From contig NC_084597.1 in assembly GCF_033807715.1 (NCBI RefSeq), positions 13,418,170 through 13,482,169 of the forward strand: a stretch of DNA of 64,000 bases, in the 5' to 3' direction. Each line of letters opens with the position of its first letter. Within the stretch, counting starts at the first letter, position 1. Shown in pieces: positions 11,873 to 23,690 of the stretch. Source of the DNA: Cololabis saira. Lineage: Eukaryota; Chordata; Actinopteri; Beloniformes; Belonidae. The notes below the pieces were generated by a model, which had not been told where the DNA came from, searched no databases, and saw only the letters and a program-made list of their open reading frames with translations. Both the position numbers and the translations under genes were made by a program.

Positions 11873-12399
11873 GGGTCGGCACGACGTAGGATCAAGCGGC
11901 CGTTCAGATTTCAGCAACAAGGCCTTGGTCCTGCGGCGATCCGAGGCCCGGTGACGGGTTCCCCGAGCCAGGAGGGGCAGCTGAGATTGGGTAAGAGACA
12001 CACCTCTCGATAGATCTAGGGGAATGGGTTTTTGTCTGTCTGTTTTGTCTAATGGTTGTCTTGTCTAATGTTTTTGTCTAATGTTCATGACTGAAACTGT
12101 TTATTGACAATGTTGTGGGTTTCCAACATTGTGAAGTAAAGTTTCGATTGTTCACTCAAGATCAGCGCTACATGATGGCCGGGTCGACCCGCGCCGTCAT
12201 CCCGGGGAGAAACCTCTAGCTCTGTGGAGAATTACCGCTGGCTGAAATAAATCATTTAGGAAGATAAATGTTGGTTTAATAGATGAATAATTAGTTTGTC
12301 TGAATATAAAGTGAAGCTTCATGTTTTTACTAGATGGATAGAAAAAAAAACTACAAACTACAGACAAAACAAAGCTACAACTGTTAGATAATAGATTTA

Positions 12400-12458
<59 letters not shown>

Positions 12459-12720
12459 ATGTCAAATAGATTTTAAGTTATATGTTGTTTTCTTCTTGAC
12501 AGCTCTCTATCGTTAACAGTAAAGTTACCTTAGCCAACTTAACGTTACGTTATCGCTTTGTATTAACGTTATTGGGACAAATATGCCAAGTTCTACATTC
12601 ATTACAAATAGGCAACGTAGCTTTGTCACAATTTTTAATCGTTGTCCTTACACTAAATTGAATTAAAAAAGTTATATATTAAAGTTACTTACATTTATAT
12701 TCATCCTTCTCCCTCTCCAC
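11873..12720. other. Unassigned repeat-like DNA with a TA microsatellite
   Basis: Positions 12231-12295 are nearly identical to 48376-48440 (shared ggctgaaataaatcatttag and aagataaatgttggtttaat), so this belongs to an interspersed repeat. A (TA)n run of about 55 bases lies at 12396-12450. Nothing coding was seen. Confidence 0.6.
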
Positions 12721-13045
12721 GGTGCAACTAGTCCTTTCTGCCATCACAAAATTGTCCTGTCCAGTCGCCGCTGTTTTGTATTGCACTTGTGTTTTCTCAA
12801 TAAAGCTTGTAAAAACAATAAGAAATGCGCTGTCCGGCCAAGGGCGCATTGCATTCTGGAATATAATAAGCGAGGTAGACTGGTCTGAAGCATGCTGCGG
12901 ATTTTGTCCAAATCAGTAAGACATCCGGGTATTTTTCGCATACTGCAGATTTTGCTTCTGTTCACATACAGCATACTACATACTACATTTTGGCAAAATC
13001 AGTACATACTAGTATTACAGTATGCAAGTTCGGAAACGGCCAAAG
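12721..13045. mobile_element. Possible hAT-type element end
   Basis: The stretch ends in cagtatgcaagttcggaaac followed by ggcc, and resembles the terminus of a fish hAT element rich in tacatact words. Part of it (12780-12810) is the reverse complement of 48286-48316. The opposite terminus was not found. Confidence 0.35.
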
Positions 13046-13319
13046 ATACTCTATACAGACGTTTATAAAACATCTCTGCGGCAGGAGAAAGTGTGTCTGA
13101 AAGACTAAACGAGTGTCTGGAATGCAAAAGTGTGCCTAACTGACACAAAAAGTGTGGCAGATGAGAGTATTTGGTATTAAAACAAATAATTTCATTTTTA
13201 TTAGAAAACATAATTTCATTCCTTTTCAGAGTATTATAAAATATACGTTTTTTTGTTATTTCTGCTAAATTGCTCCGGTTATTACTGTGAAGAATATACA
13301 TTTAAAGTGTAAGTGTTTG

Positions 13320-14290
13320 GGGTAATTGTGCGTCAATCCAGTGGTAATACCTCAGGGCCCCAGTAGGGGGAATAGTGCTCCTCTTCCTCACTTAATACAA
13401 ACGACTGAAGGCGAGAGCTGCGTTTGTCTTTTATACCTCTTCCCTCACTACGTTTCCCTATTTAAGGTTATTACCGTACACAAAGCACTATAAACTTAGC
13501 GACCGTTGTTGATGATTGTTATTCTGTCATTGTTGTTTATTTTAAGTGAAGCAATGTGAATTGAGTTCTTTTATATTGTTTAAGTTACTGGCTAACTCCG
13601 TCATCGTGGGAGGCTAAGCTAAATGCTACTATTGTCTCACCACATGGTGTCTGACTGTTGCACCATTTTATTTCATCTGCGAGATTGTCTGTATGGTGCT
13701 TAAAAAACGTTATTTCATTACTTTAATAAGTTAGTTAATGTGTTAATTAGGATATGAGTTAAAGATAAATGTATTTCCTTTGGGTTGGAATCCATGTGTT
13801 ATATTGGTTGAGGGTGTAATTTGCATCATTAAGAAAAGGATTAATTTGGTTGCTGAGGCTGTAGTCCTGAGACTGAGTGTGTTCTTACCAGAGAATACCT
13901 TTGATTTTTGTTGTACTTTTTATAATCTTAATACAAACGAGTGAAGGCGAGAGCTGTGTTTGTCTTTTATACCTCTTCCCTCACTACCTTTCCCTGTTTA
14001 AGGGCACAACAAAAGCACCTGGCTGATGAGGATTTGTGCAAATTTTATGCCGTATTTATGTCCAGCTTGAGTTTGGTCGCTCATGTATTGTGTTAACGGT
14101 AGCTTTATTGCCGACCGAGCGAGCAGCTGTGTCGGTCTGTATTTAAGTTAAATGAAACTTATATGAATGTAGAAAGACTAACTCTTTTTTATTTTATTCC
14201 TTTATAGCTCTTACGGTGTGTTTGTAGTGTATTTACATCCAAGGAATAAAAACATTGTGAACCATCAGTTTGAGAGTCAACCATCATCAG
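13320..14290. repeat. Region with a 78-bp direct duplication; LTR-like
   Basis: A block of about 78 bp (13390-13467, cttaatacaaacgactgaag onward) recurs at 13928-14005 with few changes, 537 bp apart. A polyadenylation-like AATAAA lies near 14244 and the region closes with gatgataca. This could be an LTR with an internal duplication, but no partner LTR or coding part is visible. Confidence 0.4.
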
Positions 14291-14397
14291 TCGGGGATGA
14301 TACAGAAATTATTTTTTCCTTCTGTGCGGCCCGGTACCAAATGACCCACGGTCACGACACGGTACCGGTTCGCGGCCCGGGGGTTGGGGATCACTGA
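14291..14397 (-). mobile_element. hAT-type element end fragment
   Basis: The sequence gcggcccggtaccaaatgac leads to cgcggcccgggggttgggga and tcactg, the right terminus of a hAT family whose ends begin CAGTGATCCCCAACC. The left end is absent. Confidence 0.6.
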
Positions 14398-14882
14398 TTT
14401 AACGCACCATTCTCCTTTTCTATTCCCCTTCTTATGAATGCAGTCTGTCTTGTCCCAGGATTCCTTTTAAGAAACGTCTGATATTGTCCCCGTAGTTCCT
14501 ACCCGTGATGAACCCTGTCTGATCTGGATGGATGATTTCTTTTTCACCCAGTGCTCCTACCTAAGTGACAGTCCTGGGCATTGCCATCCTCTACCAACCC
14601 CGGGAGGGCCCTGCACTGAGCTCAGGTCTCCTCCTTAACCTGAGGAGTGAGCAGGCCGCTTCTTTTCACCAGACAGGGTGGGGCCTCAGGATCACGTTAT
14701 TCTGGCCGGATCCTCCCCACCCCATCTGGCGCCCCGGTTGGCCAGAGGGGGCATGTATAGCCCAGGACTGTGTGCATGTTTTTGTGAGGGTAGCTCCCAT
14801 TGCTACCCAAAGGAACACGGGGAGAACATGCAAACTCCACACAGAAATGCCCTTTCACTAACCCCACCCAGGGTGTGGGCAC

Positions 14883-15874
14883 CAGTGGTGTAAAGTAACG
14901 AAGTACAAGTACTTCGTTATTGTACTTAAGTAAGATTTTTGAGAATTTGTACTTTTATTGATACTTTCATTTTTCTGTACTTTTACTTTTACTTCGTTAC
15001 ATTTTCAAGGAAAAAATCGTACTTTTAATCCGCTACATTTAAAATTGGACACGTCGTTACTCGCTACAAATTAAAGCCATGAGAACAGCACAGCGGGGGC
15101 TGATTTATGGTTCCACGTTACACCGCCGTAGCCTACGGCGTAGGTGTGCGTCGATAAGGCGGACGGGAAGGAGGGGGGGGGCGAGTGAATTGCCCGTGAT
15201 TGCCCGGCGGCGGGTCCGTGACGAGACACCTTTAATACCGTTAATATTATAGATCCATGCGAGACACCTGGGGCAGACGGGGAGACTCGGCCTCCCCGAG
15301 AAGGAGCCGCAGCCCCCGGGAGAGTTGCGCCGCAGAGGCGGGCCGGAAAGGCCGGAGGAACCGCCGTCGCGTCGAGTACCGATGAAGACTGAAGCCTGAA
15401 TTATGGTTCCGCGTTAAATCGACGTAAGGTACGGCGTAGGGTACGCGGCGAAGCGCTCTGCGTTGGTGTAACGCGGAACCATAAATCAGCCTTGAGCGGC
15501 AGCCGACGCTCAAGCCGACGAAATTAAAATGGGTTAATGGAAAGAAACGCTAAAGGGGTCAGAATAATATCACCATTATTTAGAGTTGTAAGCAAATTCT
15601 TGGATTCTTCATTTCTTTGCAATCCTTTTGAAAATAATTTTGTACTTTGAATTTTGTACTTTGTACTTTGTACTTTTTACTTTTTACTTTTGTACTTAAG
15701 TACATTTTACACCATGTACTTTTGGTACTTTATTATATTTAATTTGAGGTACTTTTATACTTTTACTTAAGTAATTTTCTTAATGGGTACTTTTTACTTT
15801 TACTTAAGTAATTTTCAAGCAGAAAATTTGTACTTTTACTTAAGTACAATATTTTTGTACTTTTTCCACCTCTG
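14883..15874. mobile_element. Non-autonomous hAT element (992 bp)
   Basis: Ends CAGTGGTGTAAAGTAACG and, on the other side, the complement of CAGAGGTGGAAAAAGTAC. It is flanked by a perfect 8-bp target duplication gtgggcac (14875-14882 and 15875-15882), diagnostic of hAT insertion. The interior has no transposase. It carries copies of the small palindrome family at 15099-15150 and 15394-15491. Confidence 0.93.
15099..15491. repeat. Palindrome family, half copy and full copy
   Basis: A half copy (15099-15150, gctgatttatggttccacg) and a full copy (15394-15491) of a family with ends (G)CTGATTTATGGTTCC and GGAACCATAAATCAGC and a CG-rich middle. The outermost ends, 15099 and 15491, are themselves inverted. 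Confidence 0.8.
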
Positions 15875-15990
15875 GTGGGCACTGAAGTCATGGGGGAACT
15901 AACACGCACTTCAACGCCCACAGCGTCCCCGGCGGGAATCGAACCCAGGACCTTCTTGCTGTGAGATGGCTGCACTACCGGCAGTTGCCG

Positions 15991-16286
15991 TTGACCAGTA
16001 CAACTGGCTGAGAATCACACGTCACCTGAAATACAGAGGCGAAGTTGAAGAGATTTTTTAAAAGATAAGACTAACGAGCAAGCGGAGCAAAACTATCCCT
16101 CTTGTTGGTTGTTAGTGTTTTTAGTGCTGCAAGTCACAAGTTTGATATATTGTATTAAGCCTACATAAGTTAGAGTTAGAATATGCAATTTGAAGAATAG
16201 CTGAGTGAGTGAAATCTGACCTGCATTTGAAGCCATAAGTAAGGTAAAATCAGGGTTTCAATAAGGTTTCAATAATATGTGCTTCT
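15991..16286. other. No recognised feature
   Basis: A short AT-rich spacer between the SINE and the TTAA-type element. Confidence 0.5.
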
Positions 16287-17295
16287 TTAAAGCAGCACTA
16301 TGTAACTTTTCCACCTTAATATAATATTTCCAGAGTCATTGTGATGGTACATAAACTTCCAACAGGTTTAATGACACCTCTGTCATGGTCTGAGGGGTCT
16401 GTATCGCCTTCAATGGCACTATGTAACTTCGAGGTGCATGGTAGGAACCCTTCCACACTAAAAAACTACAATTTTTTACGGCTTTGACTGCTTTACAGCA
16501 AACGTAACTTCCCCCTCCTTCCCGATTCGTAGTCGAGACAAAAGCTGGGCGGGGGGTGGAGTGCAGAGCTCAGGAGAAGCTGGTATCATCGAAGCAGCGA
16601 AAAAAAACGAAGAAAATTTTTAAATGCCCGGACAAGAATAAACATTGGCCCGGCGTTCACTCGCTGGCGTGAGCTGAAAGACGAGGAGGGATGTCCGACA
16701 AGAGAGACAGAATTGTTACGATACAAATGTAAATGTAGAGTTCTATGTTCAATAAGAATCAAAATTAGAATGTTTTCACATACAGGGGATTCGTCTTGGG
16801 TTCTAGTATTTTTCCTGAGAACTGTAAAATTGTGCAGGGCTGATCTGCAAAATATAAGGAATGGGCATTCAGTTATTCACAGGTTATAAAGTATTTTTGT
16901 ATTTTGTCAGTAAGTATGTTGGACTAGCGTATGAGTTTGTAAGGCGCATTATCTCGCTGAAACAGGACAGGGGGGTGGGGGTGACTTCACTATTAAAACC
17001 AAGTTGAACTTAATGATTTTCAACATCGTCATATTATATTTTTTAGCCAAAAATAGATACATTACCTCTTCGCTATCCATCCTGCAAACGACCGCTGAAA
17101 ACAGAAAAGTGGTTTTGAAAGTCTGTCGTTCATTCACTATCAAAACAAATGCACGCGACAGGGACAGGATCTTTCCGGCAGTACACGCTGGTGCTCATGG
17201 GAAATGTAGTGTTCTTTCTGGTAAAGCACTACCGCTTTTGTCCAAAGGAGCCGCCAAACTCAACAAAAGCTGAAAGTTACATTGTGCTGCTTTAA
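16287..17295. mobile_element. TTAA-flanked non-autonomous DNA transposon (about 1 kb)
   Basis: TTAA at 16287-16290 is followed by agcagcactatgtaactttt. The other end is the near-exact complement, closing in TTAA at 17292-17295. TTAA targets are used by piggyBac and Kolobok elements. No transposase frame remains. Confidence 0.82.
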
Positions 17296-18647
17296 ACCAA
17301 CTGGGGACACCAACTGTTACAACCTAAAAACAGAAATGGGAGGTGTTTGCATTCATCATTCATTAGATCTGTCCGCCAGCAAGCCTCCAGGAATTCAACC
17401 AATCAGAAAACAGTGTAACCAAAGCTGCTCATTTTCAAAAAAGAAATTTTACAATTCTTCCTTCATTCTTCAATGTAATTATAGATTTTAGATGTTATGG
17501 TGTGTGAAAAACAACTCTACATGTCCCAGAGATTAAAATCAGGTGAGTGAAAATGAACATAATATGGTTCCTTGTACAGATTAATATTTAAATAAGACAT
17601 TTGTAAAAACATTCTCCGTTCTACTTAATGTATTTAATGTTTAAAGCATAGCCTGTTAGAAGCAGATAATAAAACATTTATGCTGGACTTACTTTTGATT
17701 CAATTACACGGGTCATGAAAGCAGCACCCAGGGCCTGGTTGTTGTAGAAATGATGCGACCGGAGTTGGCACGAAAAAATCTCCAAATAATTCTGTGCTCC
17801 GGTAACAGGAGGACCATGGAAGAGAGTATGGAGTGCTGTAAAAAAAACACTTTAAAACTGCCCTAAAACAGCCATGTACCAAATTCAGATCTATAAAAGC
17901 TTTCATTTTGCATACAGAGGCTTTGCTGTGGTTAAACAGTTTGTTGGACAGGGGATAGAAAAAGGATGAAAGTTCTCCTCTCAGCATTTCCTACAATTAA
18001 AGGACCAAATGCTGAAAAAGAGATGAGCTGCAACAAAGTTCTCTAATGACCCTTATGTAACAAGAAAAGAAAAAGTTCATGAGATCACCAGGATGTCGTG
18101 TTTTTGTGACTGCTTGCATGTTTGAGATCAGCCCGAGTAGACAACAGAACATGTGTTGGCTCAGGCTTCACAGCTACCAAACAAACAGCATCAGATGTAT
18201 ACATAAAGCTCAAGTTGTTATTGTCACCATCACTCTACTGCTGTGAGTATCAAGGTCAAACAAGTCCACTTGAGTCCCATGTGTCCATATAACATCATTC
18301 AAGAAGTTTCAGTTGTAGTTTTGCTAACTCCAGATGGACTTCCATGTTATTTTTAGACAGAGGAGGCAACCCTCTCAAACAAGGTATACTTGTTCAATGG
18401 TTCTGGTGTTGTCCACTGCCATTAAAACATGCTCCTTGAGGCTTGTTGGATCTGAGATTTTTTTAAATTTTTTTGTAACTGTTTGCCAATTGTCTAATAT
18501 ATTTTCTAATGAATAATCTTTTTCCCTGTAGAACTTTTAACTCCAACTTGTCTGGAAATGTTTTTTTTTTTTTATTATTTTCAGATGGATGTGAAGCAAC
18601 AATCGCTTCTTTAAGACTGTTGCTTATGTCTTAGCTCTTCTGGTAAT
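17296..18647. other. No recognised feature
   Basis: AT-rich sequence with no supported gene, splice-flanked exon or transposon terminus. Confidence 0.5.
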
Positions 18648-19606
18648 TAGGGCCCGAGCACTTACAGTGCAAAGGCCCTATTGTATCTGTAGGAGTACTC
18701 GTTTTTTTTTGTTTTTTTTTCCTTCTTCCGACGAAATGAGGGCCTTTTTGCCCCCCTAAACGTGCCCCAAAAGTCACCAAATTTTGCACACAAGCCAGAC
18801 CTGGTGAAAAATTTGATATTTAATGGTTTGCATTAATGGTTTGCAAAATGTGCATCTCGATCCTGCGACGATGCGCATTACTTTTCTCAGTCAAAAGCGT
18901 TACCGTGGCGACGATAGACGCCAAAAAGCGCGCCCCCCCCCCCCTTCATCTGATTGGTCCATATTTGATAGTTCCCCAAAAGTCACCAAATTTTGTACGC
19001 AAGCCAGACCTGGCGATAAATTTGATATTTCATGGTTTGCATTAATGGGCGTGGCACAATGGCTAAACAGCGCCCCCTAGAAAACTTCGTTCTTCAAGCC
19101 TCACAATACAGTTTGACGTACATGCATGAAAATCGGTACACACCTGTATCATGTCGCAACTTAAAGAAAAGTCTCTTGGCACCATGGCCGAAACCGAACA
19201 GGAAGTCGGCCATTTTTAATTAATCGTGTAAATTTGCTGGAATTTATGCCATTTCTTCGGCCGTTTCTTCGCCCGAACCGTAACGTGCACCCAGGTGTGT
19301 TATACATCAAAATGTGCGTCTCGATCCTGTGACGATGCGCATTACTTTTCTCAGTCAACAGCGTTACCGTGTCAACGATAGACGCCAAAAAAGCGCCCCC
19401 CCCTTCATCTGGTCCATATTTGATAGTCCCTATTTTCTGCCATAACTTTTGAATGGTTTGACATAGAGAGTCGTGGGTGGTGTCATCCGCTAAATGTCCA
19501 GGCCTGAAGACATCTACATGCAAGTCATACAAGCGCTTCCACTGAAGCACGCCTGAATGTGCACAAGGGTGCGAGGGCCCGTTCATCGCTGCTTGCAGTT
19601 TTAATT
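18648..19606 (-). mobile_element. Helitron-like or foldback-ended repeat, copy A
   Basis: Begins ttagggcccgagcact, with a terminal hairpin (agggcc...gcact / agtgc...ggccct), and ends atcgctgcttgcagttttaa. The same family is inverted at 22887-23690. Copy A has an internal duplication: the block with gtcaccaaattttg occurs at about 18771 and 18968, and the block with tctcgatcctg occurs at about 18854 and 19318. No coding capacity. The hairpin next to CTAA on the minus strand is what suggests a Helitron relative. Confidence 0.6.
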
Positions 19607-21849
19607 TATGATTATGATTACACACCTGAAAGCTCCAGACCAGAAAAGTGCCAAAATGTCAGCTTTTGTAGATACAGTATCTGCTGATAATCACTTCATT
19701 AAGGCATGATGATTAGTAGCATCACTTGGCTGGAACTCACCCTGAAGTCTTATGAAAACAATATGGGGGTGGTTAGTATTCCCAACACGTTTTTGTTTTG
19801 TCTTGTTTTTCTGTTGTTTTTTTTCTATCTGGCCCCATTTCTGTTTTATGAATAAAAGCATGGTTGAAAAATGCGACCGTGTTTGTCTGAAGTTGTATTT
19901 AGCTAATACTAAGACTCACTACAATCAGAAGAGGGTACTTAAACTTGAATAGTCAGGTGTCTTAGGTGATTATTGTGACTTTTGTGTTTCAGTCTGCAAC
20001 ATTCTGAACTGATGGGATTAGCTAAAATCCAAAAGTTTCATCCTTATGTAGTTCATGAAGTTGTGAAGACACACCGAATAAGCTCCCTAATTCCCACGGA
20101 GAAGCGCTTGCTAATGACACAGGCATTAAATCTCCTCCAGGCTTTTCAAATACTCGTGAAAATATTAAAAACACATTACTCCGTAGCGCCACGCTGAACA
20201 GAAATGCTCACAAAGACCACAGGGCCGCCAAACCTTCAGCACCATTTTAAGTCCTTCATAACATGCTGGAATCGTGCTCGCCCCGCTGTTCAGATGTTCA
20301 GGGGGGAGATGTGAGGCTGCTGTCGTCGCCCACAGCAGTCAAAGCCACAGCTCTTCCCAGTCAGAGCTGCCAGAGACAATATTATGCTGGAATTCCATAT
20401 CCTTTACTTTCTGCAAAAAAAACATCAATTATTTCATCCCCGAGAGTCCCAGTGGATATTTTGCTTTTGTAAAAAAAATATTTACATTGTTATTCACTCA
20501 ATATTAATTCGATACAGTTTCTGTCTGCATATTTTTTTCCTTTCCCAATATTAAATAAGGATGTATCTGTCTTCTAACTTATGTTCCCTTTTCCATATGT
20601 TCATTCACATCGCGTTTTTTTCTAACCGTAAATCATTTGCAATTAATTGAGTTAAAGGAATTGTTTAGCATTTTGAGATGTATGCATGTATTTACATTTT
20701 TCCCAGAGTTTGACAAAAATCGGCTACATTTCGGGCGTAATTTGTATCATTTGCAGACAAAATGAACACCTTGGAAAGCAGTCTCAAATTCTCATAAGAG
20801 TGAGACTACTAATCCCCAAAACCTCCACCCCTGACTTTTAGGTTAATAGAGCAGACACGCCTGGAGGGATGTGGCACGCTTCAACTCACCTCCTCTGATT
20901 GCTCATGTTTCTATGAGCTCAGACACCCCTGCTGACTTCTAATCATCCAGCCATCTTTGTTTGGATAACCTTTGCAAGTGGGAAATATAGATATAAAAAA
21001 GTCACTTCCCAGTCTTAGTCATCACTAGTTGTATTGAGTCTCACAGACTAGACCTGGCAGTATAAAATATCCAGTAATAACACAGTGCAGTTGACCTTTT
21101 TTTGTGCAGGTTATTATAGTAGTGGATATGTACAATATTACTTTTTTCTCCACTTGACCTAAAAGCGAAACATTTCTGTGGAGAGGAAATAGTTTTCACC
21201 TGGGGTTATTGTGTCTCCTCTCGCGTCATTCTCTGGATAAAATATGAAGCTTTTACTCAGACTTGCCTCACAGGCTCTTAAGGGAGCACAAAACAACACT
21301 TAATGCTGGCCAAACAGAGTTTCTAGAAACTAATAAAAAGAGCATCAGTGACAGATCTTCCAATTATGTGATTCAGAGAGAAATGTAGTTCTGCTGTCAA
21401 AAGAAAACAGGACATCAACAAATGGCAAATGTGTCACTAAAAGCATCAGCTACATGTTTGAATAAAAAGCCTTTCAATACCACAGACGTTATGCTCCAGC
21501 ATGCTGCTGTCTGTTGCCATGATTTCCCAACATGTTTTTCTTTATTCCAACATCCATAATTCTGTCTTCACAATAAAAATATGACACAAGGAAAGAAGAT
21601 TGTGCTTGCCTTCACAAAAACCATAATTCCTGGACTTGTTTATATACATCTATTTAGAAAAAAAATTCTAATTTCCTGTCATTTACCTGTCAATCCACAT
21701 GAAATATGAACCAGTGCAATGAATTGTGGGTCTCTATAGATCAGGTTCTCAAGGAAACTGATTTTAATGCCAAGTAGATTTTCAATATAACGCACCAATA
21801 AGAAAAATCTGGAGTGCTATCGATATTATCATTCTGTTAAGTTGCGGCG
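19607..21849. other. No recognised feature
   Basis: AT-rich, mostly unique-looking DNA. No exon, RNA gene or transposon terminus could be supported. Confidence 0.5.
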
Positions 21850-22360
21850 AGATCCTTTCTTTTTTTCATAATTATAGACCAATCTCCAAGTTTTAGAAAA
21901 ATGTGCTCATGTTATTGCTTTTAACGGAAGAAGACATTTACATTGAGAAGGTTCAATTTGTGGTTTTAAGCAATATCTCTATAATATAGAAGTGGTAGTT
22001 CTCATACTCTTTACCAAAAACTTTTTTTTTTAAGTTTCTCAATAAATAAGCACAGGCCAGGTTTCTCTCCAGAAAAAAAATATGGCATCCCTCAGGGATC
22101 ACTTTGGTACCACTTTATATGACATTTTCTTTGTACATGTTTCTTTTTTAAACACATTATTCAGAGATGTTCAGACTTAGTGCTTGTTTTCACTGTTATG
22201 CTGATGACACTTATATTTTCCTATTAATCCCAGATTCTCTCATTCTGAGCTATGAACAGCTAAAACGTATGTTAACCAGAAATATTTTAACACCACAGGA
22301 ACACGGTTCTTATTCAAATAGACAGGGTGAGTTTTGTTCTATAATGTCATGATGCCTCAA
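21850..22360 (+). pseudogene. L2-type LINE reverse transcriptase remnant
   Basis: Short conserved words of an L2-like reverse transcriptase survive in order: NYRPIS near 21877, YGIPQGS near 22080, and CYADDTYIF near 22195. They lie in different frames with many stops between them. No 3' tail was identified. An old, heavily decayed copy. Confidence 0.75.
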
Positions 22361-22886
22361 TAGCTGCAGGAATTTCTTCACTTGTCTTAACTAAACATCC
22401 ATGAATCAACTCATGATTGTACATAATTTAGATGTTAAAGGTCTAACAAGAATCAGTAGCAGTGGACAGCTATCATGATGTTTTAGTGCTGGCTCTACAG
22501 TCTAAAATGTTTTTAACTTGATTTTAAAGCAAAACTTTTGAAGAACTCAATAACGTTTGTATTGTTGTAGCTTCAATGTTCCCCTACAGGTATGTAGGTA
22601 GGTTTCTTTTCGTGCCTCTGTCCAAGATGTTGCCTCTGTCTTGTCTTTTGCTTTCTCTTCCATCATTACTTTCATGAGTTTCTTACTTTTCTTTGCCATA
22701 ATCTTGGGTGTTGCCATGTGAGCTAGTTTCATCATTGTTGGTCTGTGACATACTGTAGTTCTGTTGAGCGATAGGCCATTGTCGTGAGAGATTACCAGGA
22801 TGGAAATCTGAAGTTACTTTGGCTGGTTTTTGTTGGGACAGTTGACTTTGAAAGCTAGAAAGGTGCTTCCTAACAGTAATAATAAT
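22361..22886. other. No recognised feature
   Basis: Spacer between the LINE remnant and the Helitron-like copy B. It may include decayed LINE sequence. Confidence 0.45.
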
Positions 22887-23690
22887 AATTAAAGCTGCAA
22901 GCAGCGATGAACTGGCCCTCGTGCGTGCAATTTTCACCAATAAAAGTCAAGGACTCAAAACTAAGTCCGATGACACCACCCATGACTCTTTATGTCATAT
23001 CATTCAAAAGTTATGGCAGAAAATACGAACTATCAAATATCGACCAATCAGAAGAAGGGGCGGGGCTAATTCATGCCAATGAAGGTCAAGGACTCAAAAC
23101 CATGTCCGATGACACCGCCCACGACTCTCTATGTAGAACCATTCAATCAGATGAAGGGGGGGCGCGCTTTTTTGAGTTATCGTCGCCACGGTAACGCTTT
23201 TGACTGAGGTAAAAGTAATGCGTGTTGTCGCAGGATCGAGACGCACATTTTGATGTATAACACACCTGGGTGCACGTTACGGTTCGGGCCGCATTAACGG
23301 CCGGAGAAATGGCATAAATTAAGCCAAAATTACATGATTAATTGAAAATGGCCGACTTCCTGTTCGGTTTCGGCCATGGCGCCAAGAGACTTTTTTTAAG
23401 TTGCGACATGATACAGGTGTGTTCCGATTTTCGTGCATGTACGTCAAACCATATTGTGGGGCTTGAGGCACAAAGTTTTCTAGGGGGCGCTGTTGAGCCA
23501 TTAGGCCACACCCATTAATGCAAACTATTAAATATAACATTTTTCGCCAGGCCTGGCTTGCGTGCAAAATTTGGTGACTTTTGGGGCACATTTAGGGAGG
23601 CAAAAAGACCCTCATTTTGTCGGAAAAATAACGAGAACAATTCCTACAGATACAATAGGGCCTTCGCACTGTCAGTGCTCGGGCCCTAAT
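22887..23690 (+). mobile_element. Helitron-like or foldback-ended repeat, copy B
   Basis: Same family as 18648-19606, in the opposite orientation. It starts aattaaagctgcaagcagcg and ends with a hairpin made by gggcc...gcactg and cagtgc...gggccc, then CTAAT. A short taa repeat lies on either side. Confidence 0.6.

Larger units (their letters stand above)
14553..15990 (-). mobile_element. tRNA-derived SINE, copy 2, split by a hAT element
   Basis: On the minus strand the head lies at about 15990-15883, with a polymerase III B box (GGGTTCGATTCCCGCC, complement of 15931-15946) and a degenerate A box region. The body continues at 14874-14553 beyond the inserted hAT element 14883-15874. The body matches 9655-9990. 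SINEs move using LINE enzymes and encode no protein. Confidence 0.8.

Noticed and set aside
15925..15985. tRNA-like B box as a true tRNA gene
   Set aside because: It is the head of a SINE whose body is shared with 9655-9990.
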